Positions 50,841 to 58,305 of a DNA stretch of 64,000 nt are shown piece after piece. The first letter of the stretch is position 1. The number at the start of each line of letters is the position of its first letter. The DNA comes from Pseudomonas synxantha BG33R (lineage in GTDB: Bacteria > Pseudomonadota > Gammaproteobacteria > Pseudomonadales > Pseudomonadaceae). The notes beneath the pieces are model-generated. The model ran no database searches, was not told the DNA's origin, and saw nothing but the letters and a program-made list of their open reading frames with translations. The translations under genes were made by a program, and so were the position numbers. Location: contig NZ_CM001514.1 of assembly GCF_000263715.2 (NCBI RefSeq), positions 3,351,674 to 3,415,673 of the forward strand, in the 5' to 3' direction.

Positions 50841-50869
50841 AATTAACCGGCGGTGGTTGGACAAGTCAA
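50841..50869 (-). promoter_or_regulatory. Promoter of the threonine dehydratase leader
   Basis: On the minus strand TTGACT (50864-50869) and TTAATT (50841-50846) are 17 bp apart. The expected start of transcription falls within a few bases of the leader peptide ATG at 50833. Confidence 0.55.
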
Positions 50870-50909
50870 TGGCCTGTCGCCATTTAGCCGGCTGGACTTT
50901 ACGATGAAC

Positions 50910-50933
50910 ATACAAAACGTATACGCTTTGTAT
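50910..50933. promoter_or_regulatory. 24-bp near-perfect palindrome upstream of the ParD-like remnant
   Basis: ATACAAAACGTA and TACGCTTTGTAT match in 11 of 12 inverted positions. It ends 23 bp before the ATG of the ParD-like gene, as expected of an antitoxin autoregulation operator. Confidence 0.65.
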
Positions 50934-50956
50934 ATCCCTCCAACACAGTGAACGCC

Positions 50957-51157
50957 ATGGGCATCGTCAAGATCACCGACCAACTGCACGAATAGCTACG
51001 CCTGGCCAGCGCCGCCATGGACCGCTCAATCAATGCCCAGGCCGAGTTCTGGATCAAGATCGGCCTGCTGGCCGAACTCAACCCACACCTGCCCTACAAC
51101 GAACTGATCAACAAGCTGCTGCTGGACAAACCCGACCTCATCCGAGGGCGCGGCTGA
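50957..51157 (+). pseudogene. ParD-like antitoxin gene with an in-frame stop
   Basis: A 67-codon frame from ATG 50957 to TGA 51157 reads MGIVKITDQLHE, then TAG at 50993-50995, then LRLASAAMDRSINAQAEFWIKIG onward. Family members have Gln at the stop position, so one C-to-T change (CAG to TAG) explains it. The rest of the frame is intact and its TGA overlaps the map ATG. An internal ATG at 51017 could still yield 46 residues, but without the N-terminal strand that contacts DNA. ParD-like genes of this type are often found next to a type I map gene. Confidence 0.78.
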
Positions 51158-51918
51158 TGATCAAGACCCCCGCACAACTGGCGGTGATGCGCGAATCCGG
51201 GCGCCTGCTGGCCCAGGTATTCAGCATGCTCGACGGTTTTGTCGCCGCCGGGCGCTCGACCCTGGAGCTGGACAGCGCCGTCGAGGCCTTCATCCGCAAC
51301 GAGCTCAAAGCCCGCCCGGCGAGTCTTGGGCAATACGACTACCCCTTTTGCATCAACACCTCGATCAACGAAGTGGTGTGCCATGGCATGCCCAGCGCCA
51401 AGGAGGTGTTGAAAGACGGCGACATCATCAACATCGATATCACTCTGGAGAAAGGCGGGTTTATCGCTGACTCCAGCAAGATGTACATGATCGGTAACGT
51501 GGCGCCCAAGGCCAGGCGTCTAGTGGAACAGACCTTTGAAGCCATGTGGGCCGGCATTCGCCAGGTTCGCCCCGGCGCACGACTGGGCGATATCGGCCAT
51601 GCGATCCAGAGCCATGCACAGGCCAACGGCTACAGCGTAGTACGTGAGTATTGCGGCCACGGCATCGGCCGGCAGATGCACGAGGACCCCCAAGTGCTGC
51701 ACTTCGGCCGCCCCGGCACCGGGCTGGAACTGCGCGAAGGCATGGTGTTTACCATCGAGCCAATGCTCAATCAGGGCAGCGCCAAGGTGCGCGACCTCAA
51801 GGACGGCTGGACAGTGGTGACCAAGGACAACAGCCTGTCGGCGCAGTGGGAACATACTGTGGCGGTGACGACAGACGGGTTTGAGGTGCTGACACTGCAA
51901 CCGCACACCGACGCATAA
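51157..51918 (+). CDS. map: Type I methionyl aminopeptidase
   Basis: 253 residues. Metal ligands are visible: two Asp in NIDITLEKGGFIADSSKM, His in EYCGHGIGRQMHEDP, Glu in FTIEPMLNQG and Glu in QWEHTVAVT. It removes the starter Met from new proteins. Its ATG overlaps the TGA of the ParD-like remnant, so it was coupled to that gene. The essential map copy in pseudomonads normally lies near rpsB, so this is probably an accessory paralogue; that is an inference. Confidence 0.94.
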   Translation: MIKTPAQLAVMRESGRLLAQVFSMLDGFVAAGRSTLELDSAVEAFIRNELKARPASLGQYDYPFCINTSINEVVCHGMPSAKEVLKDGDIINIDITLEKGGFIADSSKMYMIGNVAPKARRLVEQTFEAMWAGIRQVRPGARLGDIGHAIQSHAQANGYSVVREYCGHGIGRQMHEDPQVLHFGRPGTGLELREGMVFTIEPMLNQGSAKVRDLKDGWTVVTKDNSLSAQWEHTVAVTTDGFEVLTLQPHTDA

Positions 51919-51920
51919 CC

Positions 51921-52007
51921 TGTGGGAGCTGGCTTGCCTGCGATGGCATCGACGGTGTGTCACTGACACACCGAGACGCCGGCATCGCAGGCAAGCCAGC
52001 TCCCACA
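51921..52007. repeat. REPIN after map
   Basis: Perfect 25-bp inverted arms (51921-51945 and 51983-52007), core GAGCTGGCTTGCCTGCGATG, start two bases after the map stop. Same type as at 16.5 and 42.0 kb. Confidence 0.92.
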
Positions 52008-52086
52008 GGGGAAATCAGTGTTCACGCATGACTGGCGCCGCCAGCGATGCGCTTGAGCCCGAACACCATCAACCCCGCCCCCATCG

Positions 52087-53673
52087 TCACCAGCCCTGAC
52101 CCTGGCGTTTCAGCTCCAGGCGTCGCACGAACTCCTCCAGCACCAGCGCATACAGGTCGTCTTGCAGATAGGCATCTTCAATACCGGCGTCCATGTTCGG
52201 GTTGTCGTTGACCTCGATCACCACCACCTTGTCGCCGGACTGCTTGAGGTCAACACCGTAGAGGCCGTCGCCGATCAGGTTGGCGGTCTTTACCGCCAGT
52301 TCCACCACCGCCTTGGGCGCTTCATGGACCGCCAGGGTGCGGCATTCGCCGTTGATATCCAGGCCGATAGCCTTGTGATTATAAATCTGCCAATGGCCCT
52401 TGGACATGAAGTACTGGCACGCGAAGATCGGCTTGCGGTTGAGCACACCGATGCGCCAGTCGTACTCGGTGTAGAAAAACTCCTGGGCCAGCAACAGCAC
52501 CGAATGTTCAAACAACTCGGCGGTGGCCTTGAGCAGGGCTTCCTGGCTTTGCACCTTCATCACGCCGCGCGAGAAGCAACCGTCGGGGATCTTCAACACC
52601 AGCGGGAAGCCCAGGCGCTCGCCGACCCTTTCGAAGTCTTCCGGTCGCTCCTTGTAGAGAATCTCGGTGGCAGGCATGCCCAGTTGATGGCTGTTGAGCA
52701 GGTCGGTGAGGTAAACCTTGTTGGTGCACCGCAGGATCGACGCCGGGTCGTCCATCACCACCAGGCCTTCGCTTTCGGCTTTTTTGGCGAAGCGGTAGGT
52801 ATGGTTGTCGACACTGGTGGTCTCGCGGATCAGTAAGGCGTCGTACTCGGCCAGACGTGAATAATCCTTGCGCTCGATCAACTCCACATCGATGCCCAGG
52901 CTCTTGCCGACCCGCACAAAGTTTTCCAGGGCGCGGGCATTGGACGGTGGCAGTTGCTCCTGAGGGTCGTGCAGAATCGCCAGGTCATACCGCGCCAAAC
53001 GGCGTGAGCGCGGCTGGCGCCAGACCTTGCGGCTGAAGTTGTCGAGGGCGTGGGCGAACTGATCCTCCTGGTCATCGCGCAACTTGTGCAACACGCCGGA
53101 CTTAACCCCGTCGATATGCCAGCCATTGTGTTTGCGAAACTCAACTAACAAGATCGGGCACGGAAAGGTTTCAAATAACTGGCGGGCCAGCTCTTGCAGC
53201 GGTTCTATATTGGTTCGACCAAAATAAAGTGTCAGGATAAAGCCTTCGGTATTGCTGTAAAGGTGATGACTCAGGGCTTTATCGAGGGTTTTATCCAGGT
53301 CGTCCAGTGACAAGCCATACAGCGACTTTTTAGTCAGTTCACTGATGGTGCGCACCGACGGAATCACCTTGTGCCCGCGCGCTTCGGCCAGCAATGAGCA
53401 GTAGTAACCATGGCCCAGGTACTTGTAACTGCGGCACAGGTTGATGACCTGCACACGTTTGCCCGTCTCGCTTTCACGGGTTTGCTCAAGGTATTCCTGG
53501 GCCGTCACGATGTCTTCGCTGGGAAAGTAGGAGGCCCAATCTTCCTTGCGTTCGACAATGATCACCACTTGCTTGGACGCTTTGGTGGCGACCGATAAAT
53601 AACCGCTGGAAGTTATTGTCGCCGCGACGTTTTGCTCGGATACTTCACGCCAATGACCTTGTACCGCTGACAT
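52087..53673 (-). CDS. RimK-family ATP-grasp ligase with RLAN N-terminal domain
   Basis: 528 residues. Residues about 35-190 match the RimK-like ATP-grasp N-terminal (RLAN) domain. Residues about 290-520 form the ATP-grasp ligase: FPLVLKIPDGCFSRGVMKV is the nucleotide loop and KVVVIEVNDNPNMDAG the metal site. RimK relatives add glutamate or other amino acids to carboxyl ends; the substrate here is unknown. The gene is divergent from a GNAT gene with 94 bp between. Such ligases often accompany a GNAT fused to a C39-type peptidase; the peptidase part is not found here. Confidence 0.87.
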   Translation of the reverse strand: MSAVQGHWREVSEQNVAATITSSGYLSVATKASKQVVIIVERKEDWASYFPSEDIVTAQEYLEQTRESETGKRVQVINLCRSYKYLGHGYYCSLLAEARGHKVIPSVRTISELTKKSLYGLSLDDLDKTLDKALSHHLYSNTEGFILTLYFGRTNIEPLQELARQLFETFPCPILLVEFRKHNGWHIDGVKSGVLHKLRDDQEDQFAHALDNFSRKVWRQPRSRRLARYDLAILHDPQEQLPPSNARALENFVRVGKSLGIDVELIERKDYSRLAEYDALLIRETTSVDNHTYRFAKKAESEGLVVMDDPASILRCTNKVYLTDLLNSHQLGMPATEILYKERPEDFERVGERLGFPLVLKIPDGCFSRGVMKVQSQEALLKATAELFEHSVLLLAQEFFYTEYDWRIGVLNRKPIFACQYFMSKGHWQIYNHKAIGLDINGECRTLAVHEAPKAVVELAVKTANLIGDGLYGVDLKQSGDKVVVIEVNDNPNMDAGIEDAYLQDDLYALVLEEFVRRLELKRQGQGW

Positions 53674-53742
53674 AATATTTGATCCGCTTTAGAGAACTCG
53701 ACCTTTTCTATTAAGCACGATCTTTTAGATAAGTCCCGTTTC

Positions 53743-53752
53743 GTTACGTAAC
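53743..53752. promoter_or_regulatory. 10-bp palindrome in the AT-rich RLAN-GNAT gap
   Basis: GTTACGTAAC lies 15 bp before the GNAT start, in a 94-bp AT-rich gap between divergent genes. It may be part of a control site; nothing more can be said. Confidence 0.3.
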
Positions 53753-53767
53753 TTTTACGGCGGTTAT

Positions 53768-54223
53768 ATGGCTCTTTCCTTTCGCGTTGCAACCCCCGCT
53801 GATGGGCCTCAATTGGTCGCACTGGAACACCACTGTTTCACCACCGACCGGCTCTCACCGCGCAGTTTCCAGTGGATGATCAGCCGTGCCCATGGCCAGT
53901 TACTGGTAGCGGAAAACGACGCGCAATTGCTCGGTTATGCACTGGTGTTGTTCCATCGCGGCACTTCACTGGCCCGCCTGTACTCCATCGCCATCGCCGA
54001 ACATGCGCGCGGTATGGGCCTGGGCAAGCAATTGCTGACGCGCATCGAGGCCTGCGCCCTGGAACATGATTGCGCCTACCTGCGCCTGGAGGTGCGCATC
54101 GACAACCCCGGTGCCCTGGCGCTGTACGAGCGCAATGGCTACCGCCGCTTTGCGCTGATAAATGACTATTACGAGGATCACACCGCCGCTATTCGGCTGG
54201 AAAAGCGCATCCTCCAGCACTAG
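53768..54223 (+). CDS. GNAT family N-acetyltransferase (RimI-like), single domain
   Basis: 151 residues. The acetyl-CoA motif IAIAEHARGMGLGKQLLTRIEA and the C-terminal DNPGALALYERNGYRRF are typical of RimI-like enzymes. Sequence such as FTTDRLSPRSFQWMISRA and DYYEDHTAAIRLEKRIL matches the N-terminal half of pseudomonad proteins in which a GNAT is fused to a C39-like peptidase, as I recall them. Here the frame ends right at that domain border. The neighbour on the other strand is the RLAN/RimK ligase, suggesting joint action in peptide modification. Confidence 0.85.
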   Translation: MALSFRVATPADGPQLVALEHHCFTTDRLSPRSFQWMISRAHGQLLVAENDAQLLGYALVLFHRGTSLARLYSIAIAEHARGMGLGKQLLTRIEACALEHDCAYLRLEVRIDNPGALALYERNGYRRFALINDYYEDHTAAIRLEKRILQH

Positions 54224-54311
54224 GTCGCACGCCCCAGAACGTACAGCGATGTCGAACAGATACTCGGCGGTGCCCTGGATCGACCCCAGGCATTGCAGGC
54301 CGGGGTGCTGT

Positions 54312-55397
54312 TTAAGCCACCTGCTTGACCCCGGCCTTGGCTTCCAGCTCGCGTACCAGCGGCAAGACGCGTTGGCCGAAGTATTCGACTTCCTCTTGAA
54401 AATGCAGGAAGCCGGCCAGTATCAGGTCCACGCCCACGGCCTTGAGCGCAACGATGCGCTCGGCGATCTGCTGCGGCGTGCCGATCAGGTTGGTCTTGAA
54501 GCCGTCGTTGTATTGCACCAGGTCTTCAAAGCTGGACTTGGCCCAGTTGCCCTCGCCTTCCGGTGAGGCCTTGCCCGCCTGTTTGGCCGCATCACCAAAC
54601 GCATGCACCGCTTCGGGGTCGGCTTTTTCGATGATTTCGGCGAGTACGGCGCGGGCTTCTTCTTCGGTGTCGCGGGCGATCACGAAGGCGTTTACACCCA
54701 CTTTCACCGAATGGTGATTGGCGCCAGCCTTGGTGCGAATGTCGTCAACCTGGGCCTTGATGCCTTCGGGCGTGTTGCCGTTGGTGAAGTACCAGTCCGA
54801 CACGCGTGCCGCCATGCCCCGCGCCGCCCGTGAGCTGCCGCCCTGGAACACTTCCGGCTGGCCGAGCGGTTTGGGTTTCAAGCTGTAATTGTTGAAGCGG
54901 TAGAAGTCGCCCTTGAAAGTGAAATCGTCCTGGGTCCAGATGCCTTTGAGGGCGCGGATAAATTCCTCGGAGCGGCGATAACGTTCGTCGTGTTCCAGCC
55001 AGGGTTCGCCGATCGCCTGGAATTCGCCCTTGAACCAGCCACTGACGATATTCACCGCGATGCGCCCGTTGGTGAGCTGGTCGATGGTCGCCAGTTGTTT
55101 GGCTGCCAACGCCGGCTGCCAAGGGCCGGGCAGGATCGCCGCGATCACCTTGAGCGTGGTGGTCGCCGCCAGCAACGCATGGCTGAACGCGACGGACTCA
55201 TGCTGGTTGTCGGCGCCGTAACCGGCGGTGAAGCGAATTTGCGTCAGGCCATATTCGAAGCCGGCCGCCTCGGCCAACTGCGCAAGCTTGCGGTTGTAGT
55301 CGATGCCCCAGTGAGTGCGCTGTTCTATCTTGCTGACCACCAGCCCACCGCTGACGTTGGGCACCCAATAGGCAAATTTCACGGCTTGCTGACTCAT
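54312..55397 (-). CDS. sfnG: Dimethylsulfone monooxygenase SfnG
   Basis: 361 residues from the ATG at 55397, with GAGG nine bases upstream. It is a flavin-dependent, luciferase-like monooxygenase. MSQQAVKFAYWVPNVSGGLV and IVSGWFKGEFQAIGEPWLEHDERYRRSEEF are typical of SfnG. It uses FMNH2 to turn dimethylsulfone into methanesulfinate, freeing sulfur under sulfate limitation. It is divergent from sfnB, with a sigma-54-type promoter in the gap. The FMN reductase partner is not in the window. Confidence 0.92.
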   Translation of the reverse strand: MSQQAVKFAYWVPNVSGGLVVSKIEQRTHWGIDYNRKLAQLAEAAGFEYGLTQIRFTAGYGADNQHESVAFSHALLAATTTLKVIAAILPGPWQPALAAKQLATIDQLTNGRIAVNIVSGWFKGEFQAIGEPWLEHDERYRRSEEFIRALKGIWTQDDFTFKGDFYRFNNYSLKPKPLGQPEVFQGGSSRAARGMAARVSDWYFTNGNTPEGIKAQVDDIRTKAGANHHSVKVGVNAFVIARDTEEEARAVLAEIIEKADPEAVHAFGDAAKQAGKASPEGEGNWAKSSFEDLVQYNDGFKTNLIGTPQQIAERIVALKAVGVDLILAGFLHFQEEVEYFGQRVLPLVRELEAKAGVKQVA

Positions 55398-55436
55398 CGG
55401 ACGGTACCTCGCACAAAAGGATGTCATGTGGCTTAC

Positions 55437-55451
55437 GCAGCAAGCGTGCCA
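55437..55451 (-). promoter_or_regulatory. Sigma-54 promoter of sfnG
   Basis: On the minus strand TGGCACGCTTGCTGC has GG-N10-GC spacing and differs from TGGCACG-N4-TTGC at one base. Transcription would begin about 28 bases before the sfnG ATG. Confidence 0.75.
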
Positions 55452-55551
55452 GTCACCCGCAAATGCCCGCGCCATGGGCGCTGCGTTAAAAAATCGGATA
55501 TCTGATCAGCCTGCTGGCAATGTCACCGATCGCAGCGGTTTGTCGATCTGC

Positions 55552-55567
55552 TGTTGCAGGAGCAACA
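55552..55567. promoter_or_regulatory. Candidate enhancer site between sfnG and sfnB
   Basis: TGTTGC-AGGA-GCAACA is a perfect inverted repeat of 6-bp arms. It lies about 75 bp upstream of the predicted sfnB start of transcription and about 135 bp upstream of that of sfnG, the usual range for a sigma-54 activator; SfnR is the natural candidate. Confidence 0.55.
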
Positions 55568-55608
55568 CCCAATCACCCTCTCGCACCGCAAACAGGGGAG
55601 CAAAGTCC

Positions 55609-55624
55609 CGGCACGGACTGTGCA
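55609..55624 (+). promoter_or_regulatory. Sigma-54 promoter of sfnB
   Basis: CGGCACGGACTGTGCA keeps GG-N10-GC (55610-55611 and 55622-55623) and differs from the consensus TGGCACG-N4-TTGCA at two bases. Transcription would begin near 55635, 28 bases before the sfnB ATG. Confidence 0.68.
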
Positions 55625-55662
55625 ATCTCCAGCACATTCGATCACTGCCAGGAGCCCTACCC

Positions 55663-56901
55663 ATGACTGAACAGCACGTCATCAACCCACTGTCTACCGG
55701 CGCCGATTACCCTGCGCTGGCCGCACGTTTTCGGCCGATCTTCCAGCGCATCGCCGAGGGTGCGGTTGAGCGCGAGCACAGCCGCACACTGCCCCATGAA
55801 CCGATTCAATGGCTCAAGGACGCTGGCTTTGGCGCGGTGCGGGTGCCAGTGGAATACGGCGGCGATGGCGCGTCACTGCCGCAGTTGTTTGAACTGCTGA
55901 TTGAACTGGCGGCGGCTGATTCCAACGTGCCCCAGGCCCTGCGCGGGCACTTCGCATTTGCCGAAGACCGCCTGAATGCGCCACCCGGCGCAAGCCGTGA
56001 TCTGTGGTTCAAGCGTTTTGTCGATGGCGATATCGTCGGCTGCGCCTGGACCGAAATCGGCACGGTGGCCATCGGTGAGGTGGTGACCCAGGTCAGCCCT
56101 GACGGCGACCACTGGAAACTCAACGGCGAAAAGTTCTACAGCACCGGCAGCCTGTTCTCGGACTGGATCGATGTTTACGCTCAACGCAGCGACACCGGCG
56201 CCGCCGTGATCGCCGCCACCCGCACCCATCAGCCAGGCGTGGTGCAGAGCGATGACTGGGACGGCTTTGGCCAGCGCACCACCGGCAGCGGCACCTCGCG
56301 GTTTACCGACGCGGTGGTGGAAACTGAAAACCTGATCGACTTTGCCACCCGCTTCAAATACCAGACTGCGTTCTACCAACTGGTGTTGCTGGCGACACTG
56401 GCCGGTATCGGTCGCGCTGCGCTCAGCGACGTGGCCCACCAGGTGCGCAACCGCCAGCGCATCTACAGCCATGGCAATGCAACGCACGTCAGCCAGGATG
56501 CGCAGGTGCAACAGGTGGTGGGCGAAGTCGCCGCGTTGGTATACGCCGCCCAGGCCAGCGCGTTGAAGGCCGCAGTGCCGGCGCAACAGGCTTATCTGGC
56601 GCGCTTTGGCGGCAATGACGTGGCCGAACGCGAAGCCAATGTGGCGGCTGAGATTGAGTCGGCGACGGCGCAAGTGGTGGTTTCGGATTTGATCCAGCGT
56701 GCCACCAGCCAGTTGTTCAACGCCTTAGGGGCCTCGGATGTGCGCCAAGGCAAGGCGCTGGACCGGCATTGGCGCAACGCACGGACGGTGTCTTCGCACA
56801 ATCCGGTGATCTACAAGGCGCGGATCGTGGGCGACTGGGTGATCAACGGGACAGAGCCACCGTTTGTGTGGCAAATCGGCAACGGCCCGGCGAAGTCCTG
56901 A
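55663..56901 (+). CDS. sfnB: SfnB family sulfur acquisition oxidoreductase
   Basis: 412 residues from the ATG at 55663, with CAGGAG nine bases upstream; the frame open from 55426 crosses the promoter region and is not used. It is an acyl-CoA dehydrogenase-like flavoprotein: WTEIGTVAIGEVVTQV and KLNGEKFYSTGSLFSDWIDVYA form the flavin and substrate core, and GASDVRQGKALDRHWRNARTVSSHNP is a family signature. SfnB is part of sulfone and sulfonate use; its precise reaction is not settled. It is divergent from sfnG. Confidence 0.92.
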   Translation: MTEQHVINPLSTGADYPALAARFRPIFQRIAEGAVEREHSRTLPHEPIQWLKDAGFGAVRVPVEYGGDGASLPQLFELLIELAAADSNVPQALRGHFAFAEDRLNAPPGASRDLWFKRFVDGDIVGCAWTEIGTVAIGEVVTQVSPDGDHWKLNGEKFYSTGSLFSDWIDVYAQRSDTGAAVIAATRTHQPGVVQSDDWDGFGQRTTGSGTSRFTDAVVETENLIDFATRFKYQTAFYQLVLLATLAGIGRAALSDVAHQVRNRQRIYSHGNATHVSQDAQVQQVVGEVAALVYAAQASALKAAVPAQQAYLARFGGNDVAEREANVAAEIESATAQVVVSDLIQRATSQLFNALGASDVRQGKALDRHWRNARTVSSHNPVIYKARIVGDWVINGTEPPFVWQIGNGPAKS

Positions 56902-56920
56902 AGTTGATCTGGGTCAAACT

Positions 56921-57411
56921 CTGGGAGGGGGCTTGCTCCCGATAGCGGTGGGTCAGTCCTGAATGTATTTACTGACACTCCCTCATCGGGGCATAGGTAT
57001 CTACACAACTTCAGTTCGCAGCCCCCCTACGGTAACCACGATGCGAAGCGAGCCGCTCTTGCTCTTGATCTGCTTTTGATCTCAGGCGCCCCGTCAAACC
57101 ACGCTGGCCGGAATTCGACAGGGATTTGGGGGGTAAACCGGCAGGGATGCCGGTTTAGCCGCCCCGCGCCATGGATGGCGCGTGGCGGCGGCCCCCCAAA
57201 TCCATGGCGGATTACGGGCACACCGAGCCTAGGCGAGGTGCCGAGTGGTGGGGCAAGAGCCCTTTGGTTACTTTGGGGCTCTTTTCCAAAGTGACCCGCT
57301 GTAAAAGCGGAACCAATAGCGGCCGTTACCTAAATAACGGATATGTACTCGGTCTAATCCAACATCCTGGTCGCCCCTGAGGCAGCCATCGGGAGCAAGC
57401 CCCCTCCCACA
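56921..57411 (+). repeat. REP-bounded intergenic repeat, copy B with extra cassette
   Basis: A 491-bp segment bounded by inverted REP-like ends (GGGAGGGGGCTTGCTCCCGAT at 56923-56943, key part GGCTTGCTCC, and GAGCAAGCCCCCTCCCACA at 57393-57411). It matches copy A at 22587-22967 in order and orientation, but holds an additional block of about 100 bp at 57107-57206. Hairpins at 57255-57283, 57296-57310 and 57323-57340 are equivalent to those of copy A. It fills the 527-bp gap between sfnB and the TSUP gene; no coding frame is convincing. Confidence 0.8.
57107..57206. mobile_element. 100-bp structured cassette inside repeat copy B
   Basis: Absent from copy A. It has 12-bp perfect inverted ends, GGATTTGGGGGG (57122-57133) and CCCCCCAAATCC (57192-57203). 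Inside are two hairpins: TAAACCGGC/GCCGGTTTA (57134-57142, 57149-57157) and CGCGCCAT/ATGGCGCG (57165-57172, 57175-57182). The whole folds as a three-way junction. It may be a miniature inserted element or an optional RNA domain. Confidence 0.55.
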
Positions 57412-57428
57412 TTTGGAGCACATGCGGC

Positions 57429-58214
57429 TCAGAACGCCAGCTTGTACCCCACAGCCATCAACATGACCGCCAGGCACGGACGTAACACGCTGTCTGAGAT
57501 CTTGCCGGTCATATGGCTGCCGAAGTAGATCCCCGGCAACGAACCTATCAGCAAGAAGCCCAGCAGATGCCAGTCCATATTGCCCATGCTCGCGTGGCCC
57601 AGGCCCGCCACCAGGGTCAGGGGCACGGCATGGGCAATTTCGGTGCCCACCAGACGGCGCGTGGCCAGGAACGGATACAGGATAAACAGCGCCACCGTGC
57701 CGAGGGCCCCGGCGCCAATGGACGTCAGGGCGACCATGGTGCCGAGGACCGCGCCGGTCACCACGGTCAGGGCGTTCAGGTTGCGCGGGCGCATGTGGTA
57801 GTCATCACCGGCATGTCGCTGAGCAAAGGCCAACAGGCTTTTCTTGAACAGGATCGCCAATGCGGTCAGCAACAGCACAAAGCCCAGCGCCTGCTTGATC
57901 ACCGCATTCATCGCGCTGGGGTCGGTGTGCAGGCTGGCAAGGAACCACAGCGTCAAAAGCACCGCCGGCACACTGCCCAAGGTCAGCCAGCCAGTGATGG
58001 TCCAGTCGATATTGCGGTTCTTGCTGTGCACCAGCACACCACCGGACTTGGTGATGGCGGCATACAGCAAGTCAGTGCCCACCGCGGTGGCCGGGTTGAT
58101 ACCGAACCACAACAGAATCGGCGTCATCAGCGAGCCACCACCGACACCGGTCATACCCACGATAAAACCCACGATCAGGCCGGCAACCACGAAACCAAAA
58201 TTACCCACATCCAT
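57429..58214 (-). CDS. TSUP family membrane permease (TauE/SafE)
   Basis: 261 residues with seven or eight membrane segments. VGMTGVGGGSLMTPILLWFGINPATAVGTDLLYAAITK is the first-repeat signature and TSIGAGALGTVALFILYP the second. Family members move sulfite, sulfoacetate or related anions. It lies next to sfnB and sfnG, which release sulfite-type compounds, so a role in export of sulfur oxyanions is plausible but not shown; the repeat element lies between. Confidence 0.9.
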   Translation of the reverse strand: MDVGNFGFVVAGLIVGFIVGMTGVGGGSLMTPILLWFGINPATAVGTDLLYAAITKSGGVLVHSKNRNIDWTITGWLTLGSVPAVLLTLWFLASLHTDPSAMNAVIKQALGFVLLLTALAILFKKSLLAFAQRHAGDDYHMRPRNLNALTVVTGAVLGTMVALTSIGAGALGTVALFILYPFLATRRLVGTEIAHAVPLTLVAGLGHASMGNMDWHLLGFLLIGSLPGIYFGSHMTGKISDSVLRPCLAVMLMAVGYKLAF

Positions 58215-58305
58215 TACAGCTACCTGCGGCCTTATAAATTTCTGGGCGCAGGATAGCGATTTTTCTTATAACCACTTATATCAATATGATCTGAATTTAT
58301 ACCTT

